In this document: one piece after another, positions 46,442 through 53,633 of the stretch
Numbering within the stretch: position 1 is the stretch's first letter
Layout: each line of letters begins with the position of its first letter
Origin: Planctomycetota bacterium
GTDB taxonomy: Bacteria; Planctomycetota; Phycisphaerae; WQYP01
Reading direction: 5' to 3'
DNA: 53,633 bases
NCBI GenBank assembly: GCA_021827645.1
Contig: JAKAVA010000064.1
Coordinates: 1 to 53,633 of the forward strand
Position numbers and translations under genes: made by a program
The notes under the pieces: generated by a model
Database searches by the model: none
Told to the model about the DNA's origin: nothing
What the model saw: the letters and a program-made list of their open reading frames with translations, nothing else

Positions 46442-46539
46442 TGGCCGCCGCGGGTGCGCGGCAGGCCCTCGCCAACTGCGTGCGGCTCCAGCCAACTTGC
46501 GTGCCGTACTGCCCGGCGCCGCAGGGGGGGATCACGTGA
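46442..46539 (+). pseudogene. orphan RHS tip C, 3' exon
   Basis: In frame with the 5' exon this segment encodes MAAAGARQALANCVRLQPTC then VPYCP and GGIT before TGA (46537-46539). The run of Cys at intervals matches the pattern of the 5' part, supporting that both are one domain. A cysteine-rich RHS tip of this general layout (several Cys, then an AL-NC helix near the end) is seen in polymorphic toxins, but I do not assign a specific activity. Confidence 0.75.
46447..46462 (-). other. stem-loop target site of the group II intron
   Basis: GCCGCG-GGTG-CGCGGC on the plus strand (perfect 6-bp stem, 4-base loop) lies 5 bases from the insertion point. Class C group II introns recognise such stem-loops in the 5' exon. 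Here the stem is inside a coding sequence rather than a terminator. Confidence 0.6.
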
Positions 46540-47309
46540 GCCATCACCCAATCGCCCCAGCGTCGCTGTTGCAATCCCTCGGCGGCTTCTCAGAGCCGCA
46601 TTACTTGGGCCTTTTCCGCGCGGTGAACCGCGATGAGATCGAGGCCATGCTGCGAGGCCTGAACGCCACGGAAATCCACTTTGACGGGGATTCGGCGCTG
46701 GCCCTCGACGCCATTTTTGCACCGCTTGACACGGGAGAGTTCCCCCGGGTTTCCGTCGACCAGGTGGCCGACAACACCCACGCCATTGACGACTTAGTGG
46801 AAGAATCCGGCAAGAGCGATGCCTCGCCACTCGCCTTGGCGTACTGCGCGAGCTTGGCGTTGTTCGCCGGAACCTTGGCGACAGCACCCGACATCTGCGC
46901 CGCCGAGCGAGCCGTCAGGGCGCTGATGTCAACCACGGACAAATTGGGCCCGCTTTGGGGCGTTGAGCTGCTCAAGTTTTGCATCTGGTGCCATGCCCAA
47001 CGAGACGCGGGGTCCGGCCACCTGCTGCAGGCGGTGTACGTAATCCTGCCCTTCTTTGCCGTCTGCGATTTGCTGGTTTCCACGGCGTCGACGCTTGCGC
47101 GAATGGTTACCGCAGTGGGGGGCGGCGAGGGACCCGTGGAACCCCTTGCTGGGCTGACGGCCGACGTGCGATTCGTACAGGCCCTCAGGCAGCGATTCGA
47201 GGCAACCTTCGGTGCGCTGGGCACGGTGCCACAGGCCGCCAACGAGGCCGCCCTGGCACTCTTCGGGACGGCAGCCCCCATAAACTTGGGTGGTCCCGAA
47301 AATGGGTAG
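46536..47309 (+). CDS. candidate immunity protein of tip C, unknown family
   Basis: The 257-aa product begins at a GTG at 46536 that overlaps the tip C stop (GTGA), with AGGGGGG five bases upstream, so it was coupled to tip C before the intron arrived. It is mostly alpha-helical (LGLFRAVNRDEIEAMLRGL), contains a likely DUF-like substrate-binding half (ALALDAIFAPLDTGEFPRVS), and a later hydrophobic stretch (AVYVILPFFAVCDLLV). I do not recognise it. The gene has no visible promoter of its own. Since transcription from the tip C promoter must cross the intron, expression may be altered. Confidence 0.7.
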   Translation: MSHHPIAPASLLQSLGGFSEPHYLGLFRAVNRDEIEAMLRGLNATEIHFDGDSALALDAIFAPLDTGEFPRVSVDQVADNTHAIDDLVEESGKSDASPLALAYCASLALFAGTLATAPDICAAERAVRALMSTTDKLGPLWGVELLKFCIWCHAQRDAGSGHLLQAVYVILPFFAVCDLLVSTASTLARMVTAVGGGEGPVEPLAGLTADVRFVQALRQRFEATFGALGTVPQAANEAALALFGTAAPINLGGPENG

Positions 47310-48129
47310 GATGGACAAGGGGGCGGCAGGCAGCGCCGTCGAGGCGTACAATACCGACTCCTACGGCAACACGCTGATTTTCACCGGTCCGGGGGCGGAC
47401 AATACTTGGTTTACGGACGATGATACGCAGTCGAGCTACGGCGCAAGCGGTATTATTTACTGCGGCTACCGGTATGATGCCGAAACAGAAAATTATTATG
47501 TGCGGAATCGGTATTACTCGCCGACGCTCGGCCGCTGGCTCACCCGCGACCCGATCGGGTATCGAGGGGGGATCAATCTTTACGGCTACGTCGATTCCTC
47601 GCCGGTGGGGAATGTGGATGCGAGCGGCGAAATCTGGATTGACGGTATGAACCTCTCGCCTCCGCCAGCCCCGCCGCGAGCGCCGAAAAAGTGCTGCCCA
47701 CCGTTCCCGTCGCTGGTGAAGGCCTGGGAGCAATGGGTAGCCGATTATCTTGAGGCCACGGCAATGTACTCCGCCTTGGTGGCTCAGCAACGCTTCGCCC
47801 ACGGGATTGGGAACGACTTAGCCACCGCCACGGCCGAGTTGCAGCATGCAAGGCACGTGATTCAGGTGTCGCAATTCGACCTGGCTGTTTCGGAACTCCT
47901 TGGCTCTACAACTGATATAGCGCTCGATCCGGTTTTCATCACAGCCGATTTGAAGATCAAGATGCTCGAGGCCCAGTATCAGAGTATCGCCGGCGACGTG
48001 GCAAGCTTGGAAGGGATGTACGCGAGGTCCGTTCCGCCGTTCGTCGAGGTGTCGAATTACATAAAACAATTAAGAAAGGTAGGAAGGGCTCAGGGTGATT
48101 ACATCTTTTTGCACCAGGGCTGCGGCTAG
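47290..48129 (+). CDS. RHS C-terminal fragment D with full core, 5'-truncated
   Basis: The 279-aa frame has a genuine RHS repeat tail: YNTDSYGNTLIFTG, then YRYDAETENYYVRNRYYSPT and LGRWLTRDPIGYRGG with LYGYVDSSPVGNVDASG (about residues 18-115), and then a tip of about 165 residues (Pro-rich linker, then coiled helices such as LATATAELQHARHVIQVSQ). Tip activity unknown. The start at 47290 lies within the preceding gene and no ribosome-binding site is seen, so this is likely the 3' end of a larger RHS gene cut off by recombination. The core is closer to standard RHS than those of tips A-C. Confidence 0.65.
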   Translation: MVPKMGRMDKGAAGSAVEAYNTDSYGNTLIFTGPGADNTWFTDDDTQSSYGASGIIYCGYRYDAETENYYVRNRYYSPTLGRWLTRDPIGYRGGINLYGYVDSSPVGNVDASGEIWIDGMNLSPPPAPPRAPKKCCPPFPSLVKAWEQWVADYLEATAMYSALVAQQRFAHGIGNDLATATAELQHARHVIQVSQFDLAVSELLGSTTDIALDPVFITADLKIKMLEAQYQSIAGDVASLEGMYARSVPPFVEVSNYIKQLRKVGRAQGDYIFLHQGCG

Positions 48130-49387
48130 CGGTCCCCGCGGGGCGACGGCAGCGGGAATCCGCCGGTTACCCATGGTGGCGAATTTCATACTACGGCTCA
48201 CGTTGGCGTGGCCGTGGTGGCTTGCAGCCCGCAGACTTGGTGGGCTTGCACGGGGATCGCCTCGCTTGGGCACATGCCGACGGCGAGTGCGTGTGATCGG
48301 TGGCGGGATCGTCCTTTGCGCCATCGCGATGCCGGGGTGCTCGCGGCACCCCGCCTCCCATCAGGCATCTGCTGCGGCGAGCCGGCCGGCGCGGGCGGGC
48401 GCCCGGGTGGCGGCAGTGGCGGCTCCGGTCCGGCCACGCGCCCGCCTCGCGGTCTTCGGAATGGTGGTCGGCCCGGGCAGCGGCCCGGGTTCCGGCTACC
48501 GCGTGGCGGTTCTATTACCTGGGGGGCACCACCACTCGCCGGACCCCTCGGCGCTGACCAACGTGGACGGAATGTTCGCGCTCAACGGTGAGCTTCGCCC
48601 CGGGAAATACACCTTTGAAATTACCAGGGGCAGGCTGTTCCTCGTTCGCCCACCATCGGGCATCTGGCCCCTGCTGGAGTACAAGTTCGAGGCCTCCAAA
48701 CGCGATGCCACGGTGCGCGTGCCAGCGGTAATAACACCGTCCGCCAGCTGGTTTACCGTGGTACGTTTGAAGCTGCCAGGTGCAGCAGCCGGACATCGAG
48801 AGCGAGCCATAAAAGAGCGTGGGGTGCCAATATTTGGACAGCTCACCAAGCCCGACGGTGCGATACCGCTTGTGGGGGCTTCGGTGGGGGTTTACCGCGT
48901 CGGAGGCCGGGCCATGCCGGAGTTTGTTACAGCGGCTATACCCAATAGGCTGGGGCTTTTTGTCTTCAGGAAGGGGCGACTCGACCCGGGCAGATACTGG
49001 ATGTCAACTATAGTGTTTTCCGGGCGCCCAAAGCGTCTGAATCCAGTTGGTTTGTCGGCTCTGGACGTCGCGCCTACCCCACAGCGGGATATCGTGCTGC
49101 GGCTGCGGGAGGACGCTGGCACAGTTGAAGGCCGCGTAGTGGACTCCAAGGGACATCTCGTCCGCCGGGCGGAGGTTACGCTGGAGGGGAGGAAGCGGCT
49201 GCAAGCGTTCCGAAATTACGAGGCGGAGACTAACGCGGAGGGCCATTATGTGATAAAGCACGTTTGGAAGGGTACGTACACGGCGAGCGTGAGTTTTGGG
49301 GCAAACGCCACGTTTCCGGTCGTCGTCAAGGTCGGCAATCAGCCGGTGCACAAGGACTTTCGGCTTCCCCGCTGGTTCGGCGGGTGA
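48095..49387 (+). CDS. predicted lipoprotein with carboxypeptidase-regulatory-like domain
   Basis: The frame encodes up to 430 aa. A basic segment CRRRVRV followed by VLCAIAMPGC (lipobox-like, near residue 81 of the long form) suggests a lipoprotein starting nearby, possibly at a GTG at 48287. The long GTG start at 48095 has AGGAAGGG 6 bases upstream but adds 64 residues of odd composition. C-terminal parts show beta-sandwich repeats typical of CarboxypepD_reg domains (FGMVVGPGSGPGSGY, GTVEGRVVDSKGHLVRRAEV, ETNAEGHYVIKHVWKGTYTA). The gene overlaps the end of fragment D. The function is unknown; it may be an envelope immunity or adhesion factor. Confidence 0.6.
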   Translation: MITSFCTRAAASGPRGATAAGIRRLPMVANFILRLTLAWPWWLAARRLGGLARGSPRLGTCRRRVRVIGGGIVLCAIAMPGCSRHPASHQASAAASRPARAGARVAAVAAPVRPRARLAVFGMVVGPGSGPGSGYRVAVLLPGGHHHSPDPSALTNVDGMFALNGELRPGKYTFEITRGRLFLVRPPSGIWPLLEYKFEASKRDATVRVPAVITPSASWFTVVRLKLPGAAAGHRERAIKERGVPIFGQLTKPDGAIPLVGASVGVYRVGGRAMPEFVTAAIPNRLGLFVFRKGRLDPGRYWMSTIVFSGRPKRLNPVGLSALDVAPTPQRDIVLRLREDAGTVEGRVVDSKGHLVRRAEVTLEGRKRLQAFRNYEAETNAEGHYVIKHVWKGTYTASVSFGANATFPVVVKVGNQPVHKDFRLPRWFGG

Positions 49388-49451
49388 GCTGCGTGATGGA
49401 GCCGCGTGGGGAAACCACCCCGTTGAAACCGAGCGGCAACCTTCCCGCCCC

Positions 49452-49535
49452 GCCCCGGCGCGTTATGATTTCAGTAGTGATTCCATTTTTGAGGCCGTGG
49501 CGTGGTCGCAGTTAATGAAACATCATTAGGGGAGC
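49452..49535 (+). repeat. decayed RHS-tip start module, right end
   Basis: CCCCGGCGCGTTATGATTTC, then TTTTTGAGGCCGTGGCGTGG and GTTAATGAAA match the upstream and start region of tips A-C, and then diverge. With the copy at 1395-1500 it marks further members of the family outside the functional tips. Confidence 0.6.
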
Positions 49536-49558
49536 GCGGGACCGGGGCGACCGGCATC

Positions 49559-50390
49559 GCCGGCCCATGTCTCACACCAAGCCACCAAGGGCACTAAGAC
49601 GGTACGGTAGAGGGGTTAGGCCCGGTGCCGAAATCTTCGTGTCTTCAGCCCTTAGTGTGAAACAAAAGCAGAACGCATCACGCGCCAGCGCGAATCAATA
49701 TCTCGCGCGGAGGCGCGGAGATCGCGAAGAGATTTCAGAATCGGGCGAGACGCCCAACCCCCAATAACCTCTGCGAACCTCCGTTACCTCTGCGGTAAAA
49801 AAGTTATTAACCGCAGGGGACGCAGGGGAACGCCGAGGACGGCCGGGCCGCCGGCCCATGTCTCACACCAAGCCGCAAAGAACGCCAAGGCGGTACGGTA
49901 GAGGGGTTAGGCCCGGTGCCGAAATCTTCGTGTCTTCAGCCCTTAGTGTGAAACAAAAGCAGAACGCATCACGCGCCAGCGCGAATCAATATCTCGCGCG
50001 GAGGCGCGGAGATCGCGAAGAGATTTCAGAATCGGGCGAGACGCCCAACCCCCAATAACCTCTGCGAACCTCCGTTACCTCTGCGGTAAAAAAGTTATTA
50101 ACCGCAGGGGACGCAGGGGAACGCCGAGGACGGCCGGGCCGCCGGCCCATGTCTCACACCAAGCCGCAAAGAACGCCAAGACGGTACGGTAGAGGGGTTA
50201 GGCCCGGTGCCGAAATCTTCGTGTCTTCAGCCCTTAGTGTGAAACAAAAGCAGAACGCATCACGCGCCAGCGTGATTCAATATCTCGCGCGGAGGCGAGG
50301 AGATCGCGAAGAAATTCCCGAGTCGGGCGAGGCGCCCGGCCCACAAAACCTCTGCGAACCTCCGCTACCTCTGCGGTAAAACCGGTTTCT
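49559..50390 (+). repeat. 291-bp tandem direct repeats, 2.9 copies
   Basis: The block beginning CCGGCCCATGTCTCACACCA repeats with a period of exactly 291 bases (starts of the CGGCCCATG phrase at 49561, 49852 and 50143). Copies one and two are nearly identical; copy three diverges near the end. Small frames starting MSHTKP in each are not considered genes. Related single-copy sequence is at 1595-1815. The arrangement suggests recent unequal recombination. Confidence 0.85.
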
Positions 50391-50780
50391 CTCACTTTCC
50401 CTGCGGTCGGCGGTCGGCGGTTACCCACCACGGTGGCCACCGGCGGACTAAATTCACCGGCGAACATTTGCGATGAGCGTGATCCACCTGCTCAACCGTC
50501 ATCTGATCTGCGGGCGCCGCGCGCTGCGTCCCCTGCGGTGAAAATAATATAAAATCAAGACTGCAAGGCCCAAAAGGACGGTACGATCAAGCGGGTAAGT
50601 CCAGTGCCGAAATCTTTGTGTCTTCACCCCTTCGTGTGAGAAAAAGCATAACCTCCGAATGGCGATATCCTGGGTACGCAGTCTCTCCGAGCTCAAGGGT
50701 TGCTCAAATCCGATAAAACGGCGAAAGTGTACGCCGTTGGTGCGATGGCGTCATCGCGCCGGATGGCGGAAGGTGTATTC
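50380..50780. other. dispersed-repeat remnant and gap before GT87 gene
   Basis: The first half (TTTCTCTCACTTTCCCTGCGG, CACCGGCGGACTAAATTCAC, TCATCTGATCTGCGGGCGCC) parallels 1706-1820. The rest has no gene; the segment at 50640-50780 is the likely promoter region of the next gene but no clear hexamers were found. Confidence 0.5.
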
Positions 50781-50782
50781 GA

Positions 50783-52150
50783 TTGGCGGCTGAAACTCCC
50801 CATACAACCGGTGCTTTCGGCTATCTGAACCGAATCGAGCGCATCGGCCTGGTTGCACTGCTTCTCGGCGTGATCATCTTCGGTGTGGTGACGGAAGTGC
50901 GATCAGCCTTTCTGAAACGCCGCATGACGGATGTGGATACCTATTTCCGCGCCGCCTGGGCCGTCCGCGTGCACAAAGACCCGTACAACGTCACCGATAC
51001 CAACGGTTGGCACTATAACTATCCGCCGCTGCTCGCAGTCGCCCTCTGGCCGCTGGCCGATGCCCCGGCCGGGCATTCCCGTGCCGGTCTGCTTCCCTAT
51101 GCGGTGAGTGTCGGCATCTGGTATGTGATCAGTATCGTGGTGATCTGGCTCGGGGCGTGCTTTATTGCGCACGCATTTGAAGCGAGCAGTTCAGATCCCA
51201 TGGTTCGGTCGCAAAAAAGATATTGCCGCCGCTGGTGGGCGCTTCGCATCTTACCCATTCTGGTCTGCATGCCGGCGTTGGGCCGGGCACTGGCACGGGG
51301 GCAGATCAATTGCGTACTGCTGATGCTTTTTTGTCTGGCTGGCGCCGCGCTGACTTGGCGCAAACAAATCGCTGCCGGCTTCTGGCTGGGACTCACTGCC
51401 GCCATCAAGGTATTCCCTGCGTTTTTATTGTTGTATGCCATTTGGCGCATGCGGTTTCGGATGCTGGTGGGGGCGGCGACGGCACTTCTTCTGGGGGTCA
51501 TTGTCATTCCGGCATTGGTGATGGGGCCGCACCACGCCTACACGGCCGAATCCCGCTTCATGCAGGTGGTCATCGAGCCGGCATTGGGGCTTAATCACAA
51601 TACATCCCGTGATCGCGAATTGCTGGATGTCAACAAGACCGATTCAAACTCCTTTGAGGCGATGATCGACCACACCGTCAATATCGGCCGCCATACCCCG
51701 GCGCCCGCCCCGTGGATGAAAATTGCCCATTGGTCAATCAGTGCCTTGTGCGTGCTTATCACGCTCTGGGTGGAATTCAAAACCCGCCAGCATCATCCGC
51801 TGCATCGGAATTTATTTCTCGGCGCTCTGATTACCATCATGATGCCGATCGTCCCCATCTGTCATCCCCATTATTATTGCATGGTGTTGCCCCTGGTGAC
51901 GACGATGCTGGCGGTCCGATGGGAAAAAGATCAGAAACTGCCGATTGGCTGGGGGTTGGGCTTGGTGCTCCTCTTTTTCGCGGCGTCGCACATTCTCACC
52001 GTTCTGCCGCCGCCGTTTTATATTCTGCGCGGCTTGGGGCTGGTGACGTACGCTGCATTGGTTCTCTGGGCTGCGGCGCTGGTGATGATGTGGAAACTGC
52101 GGCGATGGGTACCCGTTGTCGCAACTGCGCCCGCCGATGCGTCCGGTTAA
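50783..52150 (+). CDS. GT87/DUF2029-family membrane glycosyltransferase
   Basis: The 455-aa polytopic protein has about ten hydrophobic helices. The first loop carries the acidic motif MTDVDTYFRAAWAVRVHKDPY with HYNYPPLLAVALWPLA, as in polyprenyl-phosphate-sugar-dependent C-type glycosyltransferases of the GT87 family (PimE-like). A second loop NHNTSRDRELLDVNKTDSNS resembles their extracytoplasmic acceptor loop. It would add a sugar (mannose in known cases) to a lipid or protein on the outer membrane face. The start is a TTG at 50783 with GGAAGG about 8 bases upstream. No neighbours on the same strand within 200 bp belong to an obvious pathway. Confidence 0.8.
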   Translation: MAAETPHTTGAFGYLNRIERIGLVALLLGVIIFGVVTEVRSAFLKRRMTDVDTYFRAAWAVRVHKDPYNVTDTNGWHYNYPPLLAVALWPLADAPAGHSRAGLLPYAVSVGIWYVISIVVIWLGACFIAHAFEASSSDPMVRSQKRYCRRWWALRILPILVCMPALGRALARGQINCVLLMLFCLAGAALTWRKQIAAGFWLGLTAAIKVFPAFLLLYAIWRMRFRMLVGAATALLLGVIVIPALVMGPHHAYTAESRFMQVVIEPALGLNHNTSRDRELLDVNKTDSNSFEAMIDHTVNIGRHTPAPAPWMKIAHWSISALCVLITLWVEFKTRQHHPLHRNLFLGALITIMMPIVPICHPHYYCMVLPLVTTMLAVRWEKDQKLPIGWGLGLVLLFFAASHILTVLPPPFYILRGLGLVTYAALVLWAAALVMMWKLRRWVPVVATAPADASG

Positions 52151-52238
52151 GATTCAAGAATGTCTGATGGACGAAGATGCCACGGGTCGCTGACCTAACA
52201 GGGCGGCCCGACATGGCTTCATTCCAGCGTATTGTTTT

Positions 52239-52267
52239 TTGTCATCGGGCTCAGCGTGTCTTATAAT
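52239..52267 (+). promoter_or_regulatory. sigma70-type promoter of the Sel1-repeat gene
   Basis: TTGTCA at 52239-52244 and a perfect TATAAT at 52262-52267 are spaced by 17 bases. Transcription starts near 52274, giving a leader of about 85 bases. A GGGAGG ribosome-binding site is seen 8 bases before the ATG at 52358. Confidence 0.8.
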
Positions 52268-52357
52268 TCCACTGGCGACTCAGGAATGCCATTTCCGGGC
52301 GCCAATGTCGATGTCTGAACATCAATTGCGATCCATTGTTAGTGGGAGGCTGCAGCC

Positions 52358-53515
52358 ATGACGGTTAATGCACGTGACATCATAAAATCTCGCAGCACTG
52401 GCCAAACGGTACCGGAATGGGGCCGGCGCGCGGCATCTCGGCGGCCGCAATCGGCAGTCCACGTTGGCGTGGCGCTGCTTGCACTGGCACCGACGATTGC
52501 CATGGCGGGTACCCACGCCGCCGCTCCTTTTCCCCGTGCAAAGATGACGCCGCAGCAGGAAGAAGCCGCCGGCTTGGCGGCCCATCACGCCAAGCACTAC
52601 CGCCAAGCGATGGCGTGGTACCGCAGGGCCGCTGCAGCTGGCGTTCCGCGGGCGATGGCGGATATCGGGCTGGGTTATTTTAACGGCCAAGGGGTGCCGC
52701 AGAACTACGCCAAGGCGATGAAGTGGCTTCGACGTGCAGCTGCCGCGGGAAGTGGCCGTGCGATGAACCAGATCGGATGCACCTATGAGTACGGCTGGGG
52801 CGTGCCACAAAGCTACGTCAAGGCGGCAAGATGGTACCGCCGTGGGGCGGCGGCGGGATATCGAAAGGCGATGGTCAACCTCTCGCTAATTTATAACCAC
52901 GGCGAAGGCGTCCCCGAGAACACCAGTAAGGCTCTTAAATGGGCACTCAAGGGGGCCAGACTGGGCTCGGTTCTCGGCATGTATGTGCTCGGAACTTTGT
53001 ACGACAATCATCCGGGTATTCGGCCCAATTACGCCGAGGCGTTGAAGTGGTATCACAAGGCTGCGGCGGCTGGGTACGTCGATGCAATGCGCGCCTTGGG
53101 ATTGTGCTATCAGCACGGCCTGGGGATTCTGCGCAACTACAAGAAGGCAAATTATTGGTACCGCAGGGCCGCGGCGGGAGGGAATACCTATGCCTTGGTG
53201 AACATGGGCCTGATGTACTTTGAGGGCGAGGGCGTACCGAAAAATTTTAAGATAGCCGTCGAGTTGTTTCGTCAGGCAGCCGCGGAGGGGAATGGCTTGG
53301 CGATGTATAATCTCAGTTCCATGTATCAGAACGGCTGGGGGGTGCCCGAGAGCGCCGCTAAATTTTTCAAGTGGTCCCGCATGGCGGCGGAAGCCGGGAG
53401 TGGGCGAGGGATGCACGCCTTGGGATTGTGCTATCAGTACGGTCAGGGGACTCCGCGCAACTACAAGAAGGCAAATTATTGGTATCGGATGGCCGCTGCC
53501 GCCGGAAATGCGTAA
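52358..53515 (+). CDS. secreted Sel1-like repeat protein
   Basis: The 385-aa protein has an N-terminal signal-like segment (VHVGVALLALAPTIAMAGTHA, residues about 34-53) and then nine tandem Sel1-like repeats of 36 residues (consensus A-MAWYRRAAAAGVPRAM then LGLCYQYGQGVPQNYKKA). Sel1 repeats form alpha-alpha superhelices that bind other proteins; exported ones are common in planctomycetes and in host-interaction proteins. All repeats are similar to each other, suggesting recent internal duplication. The gene has a strong promoter and ends 118 bases before the window end. Confidence 0.88.
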   Translation: MTVNARDIIKSRSTGQTVPEWGRRAASRRPQSAVHVGVALLALAPTIAMAGTHAAAPFPRAKMTPQQEEAAGLAAHHAKHYRQAMAWYRRAAAAGVPRAMADIGLGYFNGQGVPQNYAKAMKWLRRAAAAGSGRAMNQIGCTYEYGWGVPQSYVKAARWYRRGAAAGYRKAMVNLSLIYNHGEGVPENTSKALKWALKGARLGSVLGMYVLGTLYDNHPGIRPNYAEALKWYHKAAAAGYVDAMRALGLCYQHGLGILRNYKKANYWYRRAAAGGNTYALVNMGLMYFEGEGVPKNFKIAVELFRQAAAEGNGLAMYNLSSMYQNGWGVPESAAKFFKWSRMAAEAGSGRGMHALGLCYQYGQGTPRNYKKANYWYRMAAAAGNA

Positions 53516-53633
53516 ACGTCCGGCGAAGGGCAGTGGGAGGGGGTGTGGCCTGGCGGGGTGATGTACGGTGGCAGCCGGGGTTGGCGTGCCAGGGCGCCGA
53601 CTGCGGTGGGCGGGCGGAAGATTGAATGGATTA
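53516..53633. other. window end, no gene seen
   Basis: 118 bases of G-rich sequence follow the Sel1-repeat gene. No terminator hairpin with a T-run was seen and no frame of note begins here. Confidence 0.4.

Noticed and set aside
49567..50379. Three similar small frames starting MSHTKP
   Set aside because: They are one noncoding tandem repeat read three times; residues are Arg-rich with no domain.

Overview
The window looks like a chromosomal segment of a Planctomycetota bacterium, most likely class Phycisphaerae. This rests on a Minf_1886-type conserved protein (a family typical of planctomycetes and verrucomicrobia), a PEP-CTERM surface protein, RHS tips, abundant intergenic repeats that read as 'rRNA-like' GC-rich phrases, GH92 and fucose metabolism, and high GC with GC-rich third codon positions. 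No rRNA or tRNA gene was recognised. Taxonomy is an inference from gene content, not from a marker gene.

Layout. (1) 1-1.3 kb: two membrane proteins of unknown function, followed by a repeat-filled gap. (2) 1.9-9.7 kb: housekeeping and metabolic genes: ilvC behind a clear sigma70-type promoter, a VOC epimerase-like gene, an S49 lipoprotein peptidase, a secreted beta-propeller/phosphoesterase, an MFS transporter and a SAM methyltransferase. (3) 9.9-17.4 kb: a minimal type V-B CRISPR-Cas locus transcribed on the minus strand: a very large Cas12b (1454 aa), then a tracrRNA whose fold and anti-repeat can be read directly, then a leader and a 39-repeat array. There is no cas1, cas2 or cas4 in the window. 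(4) 17.7-25.3 kb: a small membrane protein, a glycine-rich PEP-CTERM protein, the Minf_1886 protein, an unusual Clp_N-cytochrome P450 fusion, a glycosyltransferase and tadA. (5) 25.4-33.3 kb: an eight-gene, partly overlapping operon (HAD phosphatase, M20 hydrolase, GSAM-like aminotransferase, PaaK/CapK-like adenylating enzyme, SGNH hydrolase, two SMR/EamA half-transporters, GT4). It looks like an undescribed glycoconjugate or lipid-modification pathway. (6) 33.4-38.4 kb: L-fucose isomerase and a secreted GH92 alpha-mannosidase. (7) 38.4-50.4 kb: an accessory island of orphan RHS-core tips. At least three start with the same ~57-residue module and then carry unrelated C-termini; two of them are followed by a gene overlapping by 4 bp (ATGA or GTGA), as expected of toxin-immunity pairs. 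The third tip is split by an antisense group II intron, and removing the intron restores the reading frame exactly. The island ends in 291-bp tandem repeats. (8) 50.8-53.5 kb: a GT87-type membrane glycosyltransferase and a secreted Sel1-repeat protein.

The strongest unusual biology is the standalone oversized Cas12b with its legible tracrRNA, and the RHS tip array with the intron insertion. The Clp_N-P450 fusion and the eight-gene operon are secondary candidates for new function. All functional calls come from reading motifs; no searches or folding programs were run.
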